Notes: generated from the sequence alone by a model not told the origin. Shown: positions 5,691-15,134, counted from the first letter of the stretch. The stretch is 54,387 nt of DNA from 1-14-0-10-45-29 sp041650255 (GCA_041650255.1 JBAZLL010000008.1:1-54387); one strand, 5' to 3'. Translations and numbers: made by a program.

Positions 5691-8486
5691 ATGGATTCAT
5701 CCCTTAACTTAGTTAATTTGCACAAAAAATGGCAAGCCAAATGGGAAGAGGCAAACCTGTTTGAGCCAAAAGCAGGCTACGAGGATAAATTCTATGTTAC
5801 TGCTGCATTTCCATATCCGAACTCGCCTCAGCATGTGGGGCATGCGCGCACCTATACAACCGCAGATATTTACGCGAGATATATGCGCATGAGAGGGAAA
5901 AATGTTCTTTTCCCGATGGCATTTCATGTCACCGGCACTCCGATATTTGCAATGGCGAAACGGCTTGAAGAGCAAGATGCGCAAATCCTTGATGTTTTTG
6001 AAAAGATTTATCACATCCCGCCAGAGAAGGCAAAAACGCTCACAGACCCAAGAGAGCTGGTGCTTTATTTTTCAAAAGAAATAGAAGCCGGAATGAAGGA
6101 AATCGGCTATTCAATTGATTGGAGAAGAAAATTTTTCACATTTGATGTCAGATTTAATTCCTTCATCACATGGCAATTTCTAAAGCTCAAGCAAGCCGGG
6201 CTCATCGCAAAAGGAAAGCATCCGGTTCCTTGGTGCCCAAAGGACGCTCAAGCAGTCGGCGGGCATGATACGCGCGGCGATGTTGATCCAAAGCTTGAAG
6301 AAGTAATAACTGTTCTTTTCAAGGCGGGCGAAGGCTATATTCCAACGACCACTTATCGCCCCGAAACCCTGCCCGGAGTTACGAACTTGTGGGCGAATCC
6401 AAAAGCAAATTATGTTCTTGCAAAATTCGGCGATAAAAATTTGTATCTTTCAAGTGCGGCTTTCACTCTTTTGTGCGAGCAGTTGCCTCTGCAGAAAATA
6501 AAAGATATTTCCGCGCAAGAAATTCTTGCGTTGACTCCGACGCATCCAACAAGCGGCAAATCATTGCCAATCCTGCCTGCCGAATTTGTAAAGGAAGAAG
6601 TCGGCACCGGACTTGTGATGTCCGTTCCCGCGCACGCCCCATTTGATTTTCTTGCATTGCGCGATGCGGGCAAATTGGACGAGCTAAAGCCAATTCCGGT
6701 TCTCAAAACTCCGGGCTTTGGGGAAATACCTGCAATGGATATTGTAGCGCAGATGCACATTGCCAGCCAGACAGATGAAAAGGCGGAAGAGGCTACAAAA
6801 ACACTTTACAAAAAAGAGGCTCACGAGAGCATCATGCTCAATGCTCCTTATGCCGGATTGAGCAGTGCGCAGGCAAAGGAAAAAATTTCCGCAGACTTAA
6901 TTTCTACAGGCAGTGCATTCAATCTTTATGTGCTTGCAAACTCTCCAATCTATTCAAGAAGCGGCGGGCTTTGCACGGTAAAAATTGTTGACAATCAATG
7001 GTTCATTGATTATTCAAATCCGAATTGGAAGGAAAAAACTCGGTTTGCACTCTCAAAGATGCAGTTAATCCCTCCAACCCTTAGAAAAGAATTCGAATAC
7101 ATAATCGGCTGGCTTGAGAAAAAAGCCTGCACCCGCGCATTTGGCTTTGGCACAAGATTTCCGTTTGACACAACTCAGCTCATAGAGGCCTTATCCGATT
7201 CAACCATTTACATGGCATACTACACAATCGCGCACATTACAAAAGACATAGATGAAAAAGAGCTCACAGAAGAATTCTTTGATTATGTTTTCCTCTCAAA
7301 AATTCCAAACAGGGGCAAAATTTCCAACAAATGGGACGAGTGCAAAAAAGAATTCGAGTACTGGTATCCCGTTGATTCACGTCATTCCGCAATAGATTTG
7401 GTTACAAACCATCTGCCTTTTTACATATTCAATCATACTGCAATTTTTGACTCCGACAAGTGGCCGCAAAGAATAGTTGCAAACGGGCTTGTCACAATGG
7501 AGGGAAAGAAAATGTCCAAATCAATGGGCAACATTCTTCCGCTTCGCATTGCAATCAACGAATACGGCCCGGATGTAATTCGTTTCGGAGTTACTTCAAC
7601 CGCCGAAATATCTGCAGACTCGGACTTTTCAAAATCAATAGTTGAGGGTGCGATTTCAAGATTAATTATGTTGCACGACCTTTTGCAGGTATATGGCAAA
7701 AAGGCGCCTGCAAACGAGCGGGATGCTGCGGGAAAATGGTTTTATTCCAAATTCCACTCCAGAATAAAAAATGCAAAAGAGCAATACGAAAACTTTGAGC
7801 TAAGACAACTTTCTCTCTCCATATTTTACGAAACTACAAACGATTTGCAATGGTATCTCAAAAGAAGCAAGCAGGCGGATTTGCGTGAGTTCTTTGAATA
7901 TTGGACTCTTCTAATCTGCCCGTCCATGCCCCATTTGGCGGAGGAGTTCTGGGAAATTCTTGAGCACAAGCTTTACGTGCAGGATGCAAAATTTGCATCC
8001 ATTGCCCAATTCCCATCTGCCGATGAGAAGCAGATAAACTCCGAGCTTGATTTGTGCGAGGAATATGTCAAGGGCGTGCGCGAGGACATTTTGCAAATTC
8101 AAAAGCTGATTAAATTGCAGGAGAATCCCAAAAAAATAATTCTTATAGTGCATTCTCCATACAAGGCAAAGGTGCGCACTTTGGTCGCATTGCACAAGAA
8201 TATGCCCGAAATAATGAAGGCGGCAAAAGCGGATGCACAGCTTTGTACAAAAATGGAAAAGGTGTCCGCAACCGCCGCAAAATACATCAAGAGCATAAAC
8301 AAGCTTATCGGTTCCACAATGGGGGCAGAGCTTGAGCTAAAGGCTCTTTTGGATGCAAAAGACTTTCTCTCGTCCGAATTTGGCGGGGCTCAAGTCGAAA
8401 TAATGAACGAGGAGGATGCACCTTGTGAATTGGCGCAAAAAGCAAACAATGCACAGCCGAACAAGCCAAGCATTGTGATAAGCTAA
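5691..8486 (+). CDS. leuS: leucyl-tRNA synthetase, archaeal type
   Basis: 931 residues from ATG 5691; the in-frame extension upstream to 5427 translates to non-conserved sequence across the promoter and was discarded. Class I signature Phe-Pro-Tyr-Pro-Asn-Ser-Pro-Gln-His-Val-Gly-His (about residues 40-51, the HIGH motif) and Lys-Lys-Met-Ser-Lys-Ser near residue 606. The CP1 editing domain shows Thr-Tyr-Arg-Pro-Glu-Thr-Leu-Pro-Gly-Val-Thr and Val-Pro-Ala-His-Ala-Pro. The C-terminal anticodon-binding and tail regions are present. It charges tRNA-Leu with leucine and hydrolyses mischarged products. Monocistronic, with its own TATA box. Confidence 0.97.
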   Translation: MDSSLNLVNLHKKWQAKWEEANLFEPKAGYEDKFYVTAAFPYPNSPQHVGHARTYTTADIYARYMRMRGKNVLFPMAFHVTGTPIFAMAKRLEEQDAQILDVFEKIYHIPPEKAKTLTDPRELVLYFSKEIEAGMKEIGYSIDWRRKFFTFDVRFNSFITWQFLKLKQAGLIAKGKHPVPWCPKDAQAVGGHDTRGDVDPKLEEVITVLFKAGEGYIPTTTYRPETLPGVTNLWANPKANYVLAKFGDKNLYLSSAAFTLLCEQLPLQKIKDISAQEILALTPTHPTSGKSLPILPAEFVKEEVGTGLVMSVPAHAPFDFLALRDAGKLDELKPIPVLKTPGFGEIPAMDIVAQMHIASQTDEKAEEATKTLYKKEAHESIMLNAPYAGLSSAQAKEKISADLISTGSAFNLYVLANSPIYSRSGGLCTVKIVDNQWFIDYSNPNWKEKTRFALSKMQLIPPTLRKEFEYIIGWLEKKACTRAFGFGTRFPFDTTQLIEALSDSTIYMAYYTIAHITKDIDEKELTEEFFDYVFLSKIPNRGKISNKWDECKKEFEYWYPVDSRHSAIDLVTNHLPFYIFNHTAIFDSDKWPQRIVANGLVTMEGKKMSKSMGNILPLRIAINEYGPDVIRFGVTSTAEISADSDFSKSIVEGAISRLIMLHDLLQVYGKKAPANERDAAGKWFYSKFHSRIKNAKEQYENFELRQLSLSIFYETTNDLQWYLKRSKQADLREFFEYWTLLICPSMPHLAEEFWEILEHKLYVQDAKFASIAQFPSADEKQINSELDLCEEYVKGVREDILQIQKLIKLQENPKKIILIVHSPYKAKVRTLVALHKNMPEIMKAAKADAQLCTKMEKVSATAAKYIKSINKLIGSTMGAELELKALLDAKDFLSSEFGGAQVEIMNEEDAPCELAQKANNAQPNKPSIVIS

Positions 8487-8546
8487 AGCTAGTGCATCTG
8501 CAGGCGCGAGCTTCCCTCTTTAAATCTTCTTTTTCATTTTTATCCT

Positions 8547-9380
8547 ATGCAACCTTTAGAAGAGAACAAAAAACTTCTTCCTCCTTACGAAATGATAGGC
8601 ACAATAGCAATGCTGGACCTCCCGCGCGGATTTAAGGGCGAAAAAAAAGCGGCGGCTCAAATTCTAAAAGAGCATTCCAACATCAAAACCGTTTCAAAAA
8701 AGGCAAGCGCGACCGGAGGCAAATACCGAATCAGAAAAATAAAATTCATCGCCGGAGAAAAAACGAGCAAAACAATTTGCAAGGAATGCGGTTGCAGTTT
8801 TGCAATTGATTTAAACAAGGCATATTACACGCCTCGTTTTTCCCACGAGCGTTTGCGCATCTGCGAACAGGTAAAAGAAGGCGAGAAAATTCTAATTCCG
8901 TTTGCAGGCATCGGGCCTTATCCAATTGTCATTGAAAAAAATGCAAAGCAAAAGCCAAAGCAAATAATTTCAATTGAATTAAACCCGTCCGCGTTCAAAT
9001 TAATGGAGGAAAATATTTCTGCAAACAAGTGCAAAAAAATAATCGCAATAAAAGCGGATGCCGCAAAAATATTGAATTCAAAAAAATACAAAAATTGGGC
9101 GAACAGAATAATCATGCCCCATCCGTCCGCCTCGTTGGAATTTTTCCCATCCGCACTCAAAGCCGCCAAAAGGGGCGCAACAATTCACCTATATGCATTT
9201 GACGAGGTTGGAAAAGAGGGGGAAACAATCTTTTCCAAAGCAAAGCAAATCGCAAAAAAGCAAAAAATATCTCTAAAGAAAATCGGCTGGCGGGTTGCAA
9301 GACCATTTTCTGCAAAAACCGAGCAAGTGGTATTGGATTTGAAAGTCGGCTCGTGTGCAAAAACCGCCAAAAGAAAATAA
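8547..9380 (+). CDS. Trm5-like tRNA methyltransferase (tRNA G37 / wyosine family)
   Basis: 277 residues. Middle portion Tyr-Tyr-Thr-Pro-Arg-Phe-Ser-His-Glu-Arg-Leu-Arg then Gly-Glu-Lys-Ile-Leu-Ile-Pro-Phe-Ala-Gly-Ile-Gly-Pro-Tyr-Pro-Ile is the Trm5/Taw2 Rossmann core that binds S-adenosylmethionine; the acidic SAM-ribose site is Ser-Ile-Glu-Leu-Asn-Pro. Expected role: modification of G37 next to the anticodon, or a wyosine step. Where Trm5 enzymes usually have Met-Asn-Leu-Pro, this protein has Met-Pro-His-Pro (about residue 190), so it may be a divergent paralogue. A TTTAAATC element at 8519-8526, 28 bases before ATG, indicates a leaderless transcript. Confidence 0.8.
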   Translation: MQPLEENKKLLPPYEMIGTIAMLDLPRGFKGEKKAAAQILKEHSNIKTVSKKASATGGKYRIRKIKFIAGEKTSKTICKECGCSFAIDLNKAYYTPRFSHERLRICEQVKEGEKILIPFAGIGPYPIVIEKNAKQKPKQIISIELNPSAFKLMEENISANKCKKIIAIKADAAKILNSKKYKNWANRIIMPHPSASLEFFPSALKAAKRGATIHLYAFDEVGKEGETIFSKAKQIAKKQKISLKKIGWRVARPFSAKTEQVVLDLKVGSCAKTAKRK

Positions 9381-9425
9381 GTGCCAATCTGAACAAATAA
9401 AAACCTCCAACCCATTGCTCTCTTG

Positions 9426-9827
9426 ATGAAAAGGGCGCAATCAAGCATTGAAGTGTTAATCTCGTTTTCAATACTTCTTCTAATGCTTATTGTAATGTAT
9501 GAACTTTCACACAGCATGTCAGTCGCAAAAGACAATATCGCCTCGCAATTTGAAGGGGAAAAAGTAGCTGCGCAAATATCTGGTGAAATTTATTGGGCTG
9601 CCGTTGCAGGCAAGGGCACGCAAATAAACGTCTCGGCATATTCCTACCCCGAGCAGACAATAATAACTTCAGGACAATCGGTGCTTTCTCTGGGTCCTCA
9701 AAACAATACATTGGCAGTCGCGCTCACAATCGCAAACATAACAAACCGTTCCGGTCCAATATCCTCAAATCAGAATCTAAAAGTGATATACAATGACTCA
9801 AACATTTCAATCTCTGCACTCAATTAA
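9426..9827 (+). CDS. class III signal peptide pilin-like protein
   Basis: 133 residues from ATG 9426 (a TTG lies just before it). The N-terminus Met-Lys-Arg-Ala-Gln-Ser-Ser-Ile-Glu-Val-Leu followed by ~18 hydrophobic residues is the archaeal class III (DUF361-type) signal: cleavage before Gln-Ser-Ser with Glu at +5, processed by a prepilin peptidase such as EppA. The remainder is beta-rich with several Asn-x-Thr/Ser sites, as expected for an extracellular pilin. First of four linked genes (9426-11681) that overlap or nearly touch, probably one operon feeding the pilus machinery encoded 1 kb downstream. AATAAAAACC around 9397 may be the TATA element. Confidence 0.8.
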   Translation: MKRAQSSIEVLISFSILLLMLIVMYELSHSMSVAKDNIASQFEGEKVAAQISGEIYWAAVAGKGTQINVSAYSYPEQTIITSGQSVLSLGPQNNTLAVALTIANITNRSGPISSNQNLKVIYNDSNISISALN

Positions 9828-10335
9828 GAAGGGGCAGATTCACAGCCTTGATTTAATGATATCCCTATCCATTTTCATGATGCTCATTTTAATCACCTAT
9901 TTTGCATGGCAACGCCAACTGGATTTAACCTCTTCCGACCTTCTAAAGTTTCAGGCGCAGACCGCCGCGCAAAATGCAATTAATTCAATCGCTTTCTCGC
10001 CCGGCTTTCCAACAAATTGGGCGGCTCAAAACATAAGTCCCACATCTTCTGCACTTCTTGGAATGGGCGCATCGGACTCTTATGCAAAAATAGACGATTT
10101 CAAGCTCTCAATTCTCTCGTCTTATTACAATAATTCAATCTTTTATGAGAATACGACTAAAAAAATGGGTATCGCCCCGTTTAACGCGGACATAAGAATC
10201 TTATATCTTAACTCAACTCCCATCTCAACACTGGGTAATGCCCCAAGCGCAAGCACAATTGTCTTGTACTCAAAATCCCAAATCGCATCCTACAAAAACA
10301 ACAGTGCAATAATTCGGGTGAGGATATGGCAGTGA
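9793..10335 (+). CDS. pilin-like membrane-anchored protein
   Basis: 180 residues, overlapping the previous gene by 35 bases. Basic N-terminus with Lys-Lys-Gly-Gln-Ile-His-Ser-Leu-Asp then a ~17-residue hydrophobic helix (Met-Ile-Ser-Leu-Ser-Ile-Phe-Met-Met-Leu-Ile-Leu) resembles a class III pilin signal, with Asp in place of Glu. The external part is Ser/Asn-rich with several Asn-x-Ser/Thr sites. Likely a minor pilin or pilus-assembly component; the exact family is not recognised. The long overlap implies translational coupling. Confidence 0.7.
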   Translation: MTQTFQSLHSIKKGQIHSLDLMISLSIFMMLILITYFAWQRQLDLTSSDLLKFQAQTAAQNAINSIAFSPGFPTNWAAQNISPTSSALLGMGASDSYAKIDDFKLSILSSYYNNSIFYENTTKKMGIAPFNADIRILYLNSTPISTLGNAPSASTIVLYSKSQIASYKNNSAIIRVRIWQ

Positions 10336-10763
10336 AAGGCGTTCTTCTCTCAATAGAAGCCCTTTTCGCGGCAGGCATCCTATTTGCAATGCTCATAACA
10401 ATCTCAAATCTTTCAGCAATGCCCAAAGACTATTCCTCTCAAAGCCAGACATTGCGCGATTATGCGCAGGGAATCCTTCTCTCCACTTTTTCTGATGGAA
10501 CATTGCAACAGGCGGCATTCTCATCCTCAAGCTCCCGCTTAAGGCAGTCATTAAATTCACTTCCGCCGGAGCTTTGCGTGCAAATTAATATTTACAATTC
10601 AACCCCTTTAAAGAACAGCCTGAACTTTACTTACATCGCCCAAAACTGCACTCTTTTGGGAACACAGCAATCCGGAGTTTCATATATTCCTCTAATACAG
10701 CGCGTAAATTCATCAAATCAAAAATTTTATTGGGCAGAAGCAACTGCATATATGCGGGGTTAG
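10326..10763 (+). CDS. pilin-like membrane-anchored protein
   Basis: 145 residues, overlapping the preceding stop by 10 bases. Short N-terminus Met-Ala-Val-Lys-Gly-Val-Leu-Leu-Ser-Ile-Glu-Ala-Leu-Phe and a hydrophobic helix up to about residue 28. The Ser-Ile-Glu before the helix again recalls a pilin signal, though the Gly-Val cleavage context is less typical. The C-terminal part is Ser/Asn-rich with two Cys (about residues 85 and 106) that could form a disulfide outside the cell. Probable minor pilin. Confidence 0.65.
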   Translation: MAVKGVLLSIEALFAAGILFAMLITISNLSAMPKDYSSQSQTLRDYAQGILLSTFSDGTLQQAAFSSSSSRLRQSLNSLPPELCVQINIYNSTPLKNSLNFTYIAQNCTLLGTQQSGVSYIPLIQRVNSSNQKFYWAEATAYMRG

Positions 10764-10766
10764 CAA

Positions 10767-11681
10767 ATGAAAAAAGGGATGATTTACACAATCGCAATTT
10801 TTCTGCTGGCATCGGCAATATTTGAGCTTGTGATATACACTTCGCAAAACGTTGATAGGCATGCCGTTTCATTTTTGCCCGAGCCGGATGGCAGAGTGCT
10901 TGCGCGCAGGCTCAACGAGCTCTCATCCCTTTACATGCAATCGGCAGGACTCAACGCATCCCTTTCTCGCAATTCAACCAATTTGGGAATTCATGTGCAA
11001 GACGCCGGATTTCCATTAACCGATTCCTCTTATGGCATGGCATATCTATCCGCCCAAAAGGCTTGGATAGAAACAAACTGGAGCAACTTCACTTCATGCC
11101 CCGCGTTGGTAAATATAACAATTGCAAACACAACCGGACTTTTGCTTTCATCCTCCTCCCAAATAAATTATTCGCAAAACAATTCCGCAACCGCAAATGA
11201 CAGTGCAACGATATCAATTCCATCAGATGCTTCCATCTCCTCTTTTGATTTGTCAATTTATTGCCATCAGCCAATAAACGCTTCCAGCATTCAATACACA
11301 GATTGGGCATCAACCGGCACATGGAGACGTGCAAACATATCATTTTCCGACAATGGCGCCCGCACACACGCAAATGCGATCCTTTTCAACCCTTCATTCG
11401 ACCATCTCTTTTCAGCCGCATACCTTGATTCAAATGGAAATTGGCTTACATCAATTCATGCAGACCTCATAAGACCAAATTATACTCTAATCATCTGGTC
11501 AGATGCGAACTCATCCTACACTCCCACGCTTTCAAAAAAGAATGTTTCCTGTTCATGGAATGCGACTCTATTTCTAAATTACACAAATACAAGCGAGCAA
11601 AATTTGTTTGCTCCGCAGGCAATCCATCTAAGATGCAACAATGCTTCCTACTCTGGGAACATCACATTAAGCAGAAAATAA
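10767..11681 (+). CDS. membrane-anchored extracellular protein of the pilin cluster
   Basis: 304 residues beginning 3 bases after the previous stop. One N-terminal transmembrane helix (Met-Ile-Tyr-Thr-Ile-Ala-Ile-Phe-Leu-Leu-Ala-Ser-Ala-Ile-Phe, residues 5-20), no Gln-x-x-x-Glu pilin motif. The rest is predicted extracellular: beta-rich, very rich in Asn/Ser/Thr with many possible N-glycosylation sites, three widely spaced Cys. No known domain is recognised. Position suggests a pilus-associated surface protein. It converges on the PH-like gene (gap 31 bases). Confidence 0.65.
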   Translation: MKKGMIYTIAIFLLASAIFELVIYTSQNVDRHAVSFLPEPDGRVLARRLNELSSLYMQSAGLNASLSRNSTNLGIHVQDAGFPLTDSSYGMAYLSAQKAWIETNWSNFTSCPALVNITIANTTGLLLSSSSQINYSQNNSATANDSATISIPSDASISSFDLSIYCHQPINASSIQYTDWASTGTWRRANISFSDNGARTHANAILFNPSFDHLFSAAYLDSNGNWLTSIHADLIRPNYTLIIWSDANSSYTPTLSKKNVSCSWNATLFLNYTNTSEQNLFAPQAIHLRCNNASYSGNITLSRK

Positions 11682-11712
11682 ATGTAAAATTAGAAGAAAT
11701 CGCTTTTCTTAC

Positions 11713-12177
11713 TTATTTTTTTTGAGTATGCATCTGTCTAATCAGTCTGTATATCTCATCATGCATTGCTTCAACTTCCTTGCTTTCAAAATCATTTGCA
11801 ACTATCTCATCGTGCGCGCCGCCGGAAGTATTGATATACAAATCCGATATGCCCACAAGTTTTTCTACAAATGTCCTTTTTATTTGTGAATCGGTTATCA
11901 TCTGAATCGGCGCCCTTATCTTGCGATGATTAAGCATTCCCGTTTCATACACTACTTCGGATTCAGTCAAAGAAAGTGAAGTATGTTTATGATGTATTAC
12001 ACTGTGTCCTATCCCAACCACCACAATAATTATCGCCACCACAATCAAAGCGGCGGCAATTTCAATTTGGCCTTGGAAAGCCATGAAAATTCCTGCGGCA
12101 AAAAGAACAATTGAAAGCAGGGTGGCAGTCCAATAATTTCTTGCGTAAAATCCAAACGTGCTTGGGTGTATAATCAT
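11713..12177 (-). CDS. membrane protein with bacterial PH-like (bPH2/YdbT-type) domain
   Basis: 154 residues. Two adjacent hydrophobic helices (about 15-32 and 40-58) are followed by a domain reading Leu-Ser-Leu-Thr-Glu-Ser-Glu-Val-Val-Tyr-Glu-Thr-Gly-Met-Leu, then Ile-Gln-Met-Ile-Thr-Asp and Ile-Ser-Asp-Leu-Tyr-Ile-Asn-Thr, the layout of bPH2 (DUF304) membrane proteins of unknown role. An AATATAAG element about 25 bases before the ATG suggests leaderless expression. It is inserted, in reverse orientation, between the pilin genes and the pilus ATPase. A second bPH2-like gene lies at 18542. Confidence 0.75.
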   Translation of the reverse strand: MIIHPSTFGFYARNYWTATLLSIVLFAAGIFMAFQGQIEIAAALIVVAIIIVVVGIGHSVIHHKHTSLSLTESEVVYETGMLNHRKIRAPIQMITDSQIKRTFVEKLVGISDLYINTSGGAHDEIVANDFESKEVEAMHDEIYRLIRQMHTQKK

Positions 12178-12439
12178 ATTCTTTCCTTTCGTTTTGAGTA
12201 CTTATATTGCTTTGTACAATCCTCACTGACGCCTTGCTGGTGCGCTTTAGACTGCAGGCTTTGGTCATCGCAGAAGTGCGCACTCCACAACTGCGGCTTC
12301 TCCCAAACATGAGGGGAGGGGAAGCCTTTGGCTAAATACCACGCAGCATCACAAACACATTTTCTTTCCATGCGCTTTTTTTACAAATTTTTTCTTTCCG
12401 ACTATGTTTGTCAAAATCGGATTTTTTTGTCCCAAAACC
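12178..12439. other. divergent intergenic region, no gene found
   Basis: This stretch separates the reverse-strand PH-like gene from the forward pilus ATPase. It holds the TATA element of the PH-like gene near 12200; the TTTAAATG element for the ATPase begins at 12440. Short reverse-strand frames here have no starts with expression signals. The central ~100 bases are more G/C-rich than the flanks, but I could not assign a structured RNA. Confidence 0.4.
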
Positions 12440-12470
12440 TTTAAATGGCGTCTTGGCGTTCTCATGCCAT

Positions 12471-14237
12471 ATGTTGCAGACCATTATAGACAATTTTGTT
12501 GACCTTTCCAAAAAAGAGAAAAATCTCACTCTATCTCGTGCGGCGGGTCTGTTGCATATTTCCGTTGCGGCAACCGAGGCAATCGCCTCAATAATGGAAC
12601 AGGCAGGAGTAGTGCAAATAAATTATCCTCTCAATGTAATGCAAAAGCCGCAAATAACTTTTCTAAAGCTTCCAAAAGACGACAAATCCGAAGAAGATGA
12701 GGCTTCGGGAAAACGCATTCTCACTACATACACTTTCAAGGCGGATTCGGTCCCCGCAACAGTTGAGATAATTGATTATGACCAATACAAGCTCTACAAA
12801 ATATCTCTTGTAGGTCTCACTGTTCCCACCCGCATATTTCTTGACGAGATAAAAGAACAGCTCATAAAGGAAATTCCGCCCGAAGCTTCCGATGTCGCCG
12901 ATGTTGAGAAAATGATTGCCGTACGCGACAAATTTTATTCAAACATAAAGCGAAGTCTGGGCACATTTGAGCTTGGAGTGGAAACCACCGAAATGCTTGC
13001 AGGTCTTTTATTGCATTCAATGTTCGGGCTCGGAGAGCTTGATTTGCTAAACCGAGACGACTGGCTTGAGGAAATAGCGGTAAATAATGCGAAATCCTCA
13101 ATTGCGGTGTATCATAGAAAATACGGCTGGTTGAAGACAAACATTTTCATGCCGGATGAAAACGCAATCTTCAACTACTCATCCCAAATTGCAAGGCGAG
13201 TCGGCAGGCAGATTGCAACCCTCACCCCGATTCTGGACGCCCGCCTTGAAACAGGAGACCGAGTATGTTCCACTCTTTCTCCTATTTCATCCCATGGAAA
13301 TACTATAACAATTCGCAGATTCGCAAGAATCCCATGGACAATAGTCCGCCTTCTGGCAGAGCCGTTTCACACAATGAATCTTGAAATGGCGGCAATGCTT
13401 TGGCAGGCATTTCATTACGAATTAAACATGATGGTAATCGGAGGCACCGCATCCGGAAAAACCTCCGCACTAAACGCGCTTGCCTCATTCATCCCGCCAA
13501 ACCAGCGCATTCTCACAATAGAAGACACCCGTGAATTGATGCTCCCGTCCCATCAGTGGAACTGGATACCGCTTCTCACCAGATTGAAAAATCCCGAAGG
13601 GCAGGGAGAAGTGACCATGCTGGATTTGATTGTCACATCTTTGCGTATGCGTCCCGACCGCATACTGGTCGGAGAAATAAGAAAGCAAAGAGAAGCAGAA
13701 GTCGCATTTGAAGCAATGCACACCGGACATTCTGTGTATTCCACATTTCACGCTGATACCGCCGCACAGGCATTGCGAAGAATGACTTCGCCTCCAATAA
13801 ATTTGCCCCCGTCCGACCTTGACACACTGCATCTTCTCATCGTGCAATTTCGTGATCGGCGCAGAAATTTGCGCCGAACATTGGAAATTGCCGAGATTGC
13901 CGAAGGTACAACATCCACTAACATCGAGCCGAATATCATCTTCAGATGGCGCCCAAGAACAGACACTTGGGAAAAAGTTTCCGAGCCAGTGCGTTTTTAC
14001 AAAGAGCTCAATCTGCACACTGGAATGACAAAAGAGCAAATTGCAAAAGACAATAAAAAACGCCAGATAATATTGCAGTGGATGCTCAAAAACCGCATAA
14101 CGGACATAGATGCGGTCGGAAATATTTTCTCGCTTTATTATTCAAACGCAGACGAAATTTATGAGATTGCAAGGTCAAACTTGAGCGCGGGGGAGAACAG
14201 CGAGGATGAAATCCCCGTCCAAGCGAAGAAAAAATAG
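12471..14237 (+). CDS. type IV pilus / secretion ATPase (VirB11-FlaI-TadA family)
   Basis: 588 residues from ATG 12471, with TTTAAATG (12440-12447) at leaderless spacing; the longer frame from 12408 runs through this promoter. Walker A is Gly-Gly-Thr-Ala-Ser-Gly-Lys-Thr-Ser (about residue 323), followed by Thr-Ile-Glu-Asp-Thr-Arg-Glu-Leu (Asp box), Leu-Val-Gly-Glu-Ile-Arg (Walker B) and Ala-Met-His-Thr-Gly-His-Ser-Val-Tyr-Ser-Thr-Phe-His-Ala-Asp (His box). The N-terminal ~100 residues could be a winged-helix-like region. It is the cytoplasmic motor of an archaeal type IV pilus. Two T2SSF platform proteins follow immediately. Confidence 0.92.
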   Translation: MLQTIIDNFVDLSKKEKNLTLSRAAGLLHISVAATEAIASIMEQAGVVQINYPLNVMQKPQITFLKLPKDDKSEEDEASGKRILTTYTFKADSVPATVEIIDYDQYKLYKISLVGLTVPTRIFLDEIKEQLIKEIPPEASDVADVEKMIAVRDKFYSNIKRSLGTFELGVETTEMLAGLLLHSMFGLGELDLLNRDDWLEEIAVNNAKSSIAVYHRKYGWLKTNIFMPDENAIFNYSSQIARRVGRQIATLTPILDARLETGDRVCSTLSPISSHGNTITIRRFARIPWTIVRLLAEPFHTMNLEMAAMLWQAFHYELNMMVIGGTASGKTSALNALASFIPPNQRILTIEDTRELMLPSHQWNWIPLLTRLKNPEGQGEVTMLDLIVTSLRMRPDRILVGEIRKQREAEVAFEAMHTGHSVYSTFHADTAAQALRRMTSPPINLPPSDLDTLHLLIVQFRDRRRNLRRTLEIAEIAEGTTSTNIEPNIIFRWRPRTDTWEKVSEPVRFYKELNLHTGMTKEQIAKDNKKRQIILQWMLKNRITDIDAVGNIFSLYYSNADEIYEIARSNLSAGENSEDEIPVQAKKK

Positions 14238-14249
14238 GTGCATGCAAAA

Positions 14250-15134
14250 ATGGCAATAGGCTTTATGCTTCTCCCGACTCCGGCGCTAAAACAGCTCGGG
14301 GCAAGATTCAAGGCGATAGGCGTGAGGCTTAATGCGATTTTTCCAGGGCTTAGATACGATCTTGCAAATGCACAGGTGGAACTTTCCGCCGAAACTTATT
14401 CTGTCGGCGCATTTTTCTCTTCAATGCTTTTTGGAATTTTCGCGCTCGTATTTTTATCGGTCATCTCAATGATTAGGGCGTTCGCATTTCCACTGAATCT
14501 GCTTCTTCCAGTGTTCGGCTTTATGGTCACCACATTATTCTTTCTCGTGCTCAACATGTATTATCCGCGAGTCACTTCCAAATCGGTTGCCGCGAAAATT
14601 GATCGGGGTCTTGTGTTTGCCGCGCGCGACATGCTGATTCAGGTAAGCTCGGGCATTCCACTTTTTCAAGCGCTTTCAAATGTCGCGGACGGGGATTACG
14701 GGCAGGTCTCAATAGAATTCAAGAAGGCGGTGTCCGAAGCACGCTCCGGCAAAACAATCACGGTTGCACTTGAAGACATGGCGATTGCAAACCAGAGCAA
14801 ATATCTCAAAAAAATGTCATGGCAATTGGTGACTGCGATTCGCTCCGGTGCAAATCTGGCAAAATCATTAAAGAGCATCATCAAACTGCTTGTGGATTAC
14901 CAACTCAGGCAGATAAAGGCATACAATGCGGAGCTGAATTTTATCGTGCTCATCTATTTGCTTGCCGCCGCCGTCCTGCCCACAATTGGCACCACAATAC
15001 TGGTAATTTTCTCGGTGTTCGGAGTGCTTGGTGTAACTCCTGAAATTTACATCTCGTTAATCGCGGTCGGAGTATTTGCGCAATTGATGTTAATCGGCTA
15101 CGTGTATATGCGCAGGCCAAAGATGTATGAGTGA
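14250..15134 (+). CDS. pilus platform membrane protein (TadC/FlaJ-type, T2SSF domain), first copy
   Basis: About 294 residues. ATG 14250 is preceded by GGTG at 14237-14240; a GTG start at 14238 is an alternative. Two long hydrophobic helices near residues 50-105, a cytoplasmic helical T2SSF domain (Phe-Ala-Ala-Arg-Asp-Met-Leu-Ile-Gln-Val-Ser-Ser-Gly-Ile-Pro-Leu-Phe), then two more membrane helices near the C-terminus. It would sit in the membrane and couple ATPase motion to pilin insertion. It begins 12 bases after the ATPase stop and overlaps the next gene, so all three are one operon. Confidence 0.87.
   Translation: MAIGFMLLPTPALKQLGARFKAIGVRLNAIFPGLRYDLANAQVELSAETYSVGAFFSSMLFGIFALVFLSVISMIRAFAFPLNLLLPVFGFMVTTLFFLVLNMYYPRVTSKSVAAKIDRGLVFAARDMLIQVSSGIPLFQALSNVADGDYGQVSIEFKKAVSEARSGKTITVALEDMAIANQSKYLKKMSWQLVTAIRSGANLAKSLKSIIKLLVDYQLRQIKAYNAELNFIVLIYLLAAAVLPTIGTTILVIFSVFGVLGVTPEIYISLIAVGVFAQLMLIGYVYMRRPKMYE

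Noticed and set aside
12062..12310. Reverse-strand 82-residue ORF
   Set aside because: It overlaps the PH-like gene in another frame, has no start signals and its composition is unlike a folded protein.
12178..12470. Structured non-coding RNA upstream of the pilus ATPase
   Set aside because: The central part is more G/C-rich but I could find neither a consistent fold nor a known RNA signature.
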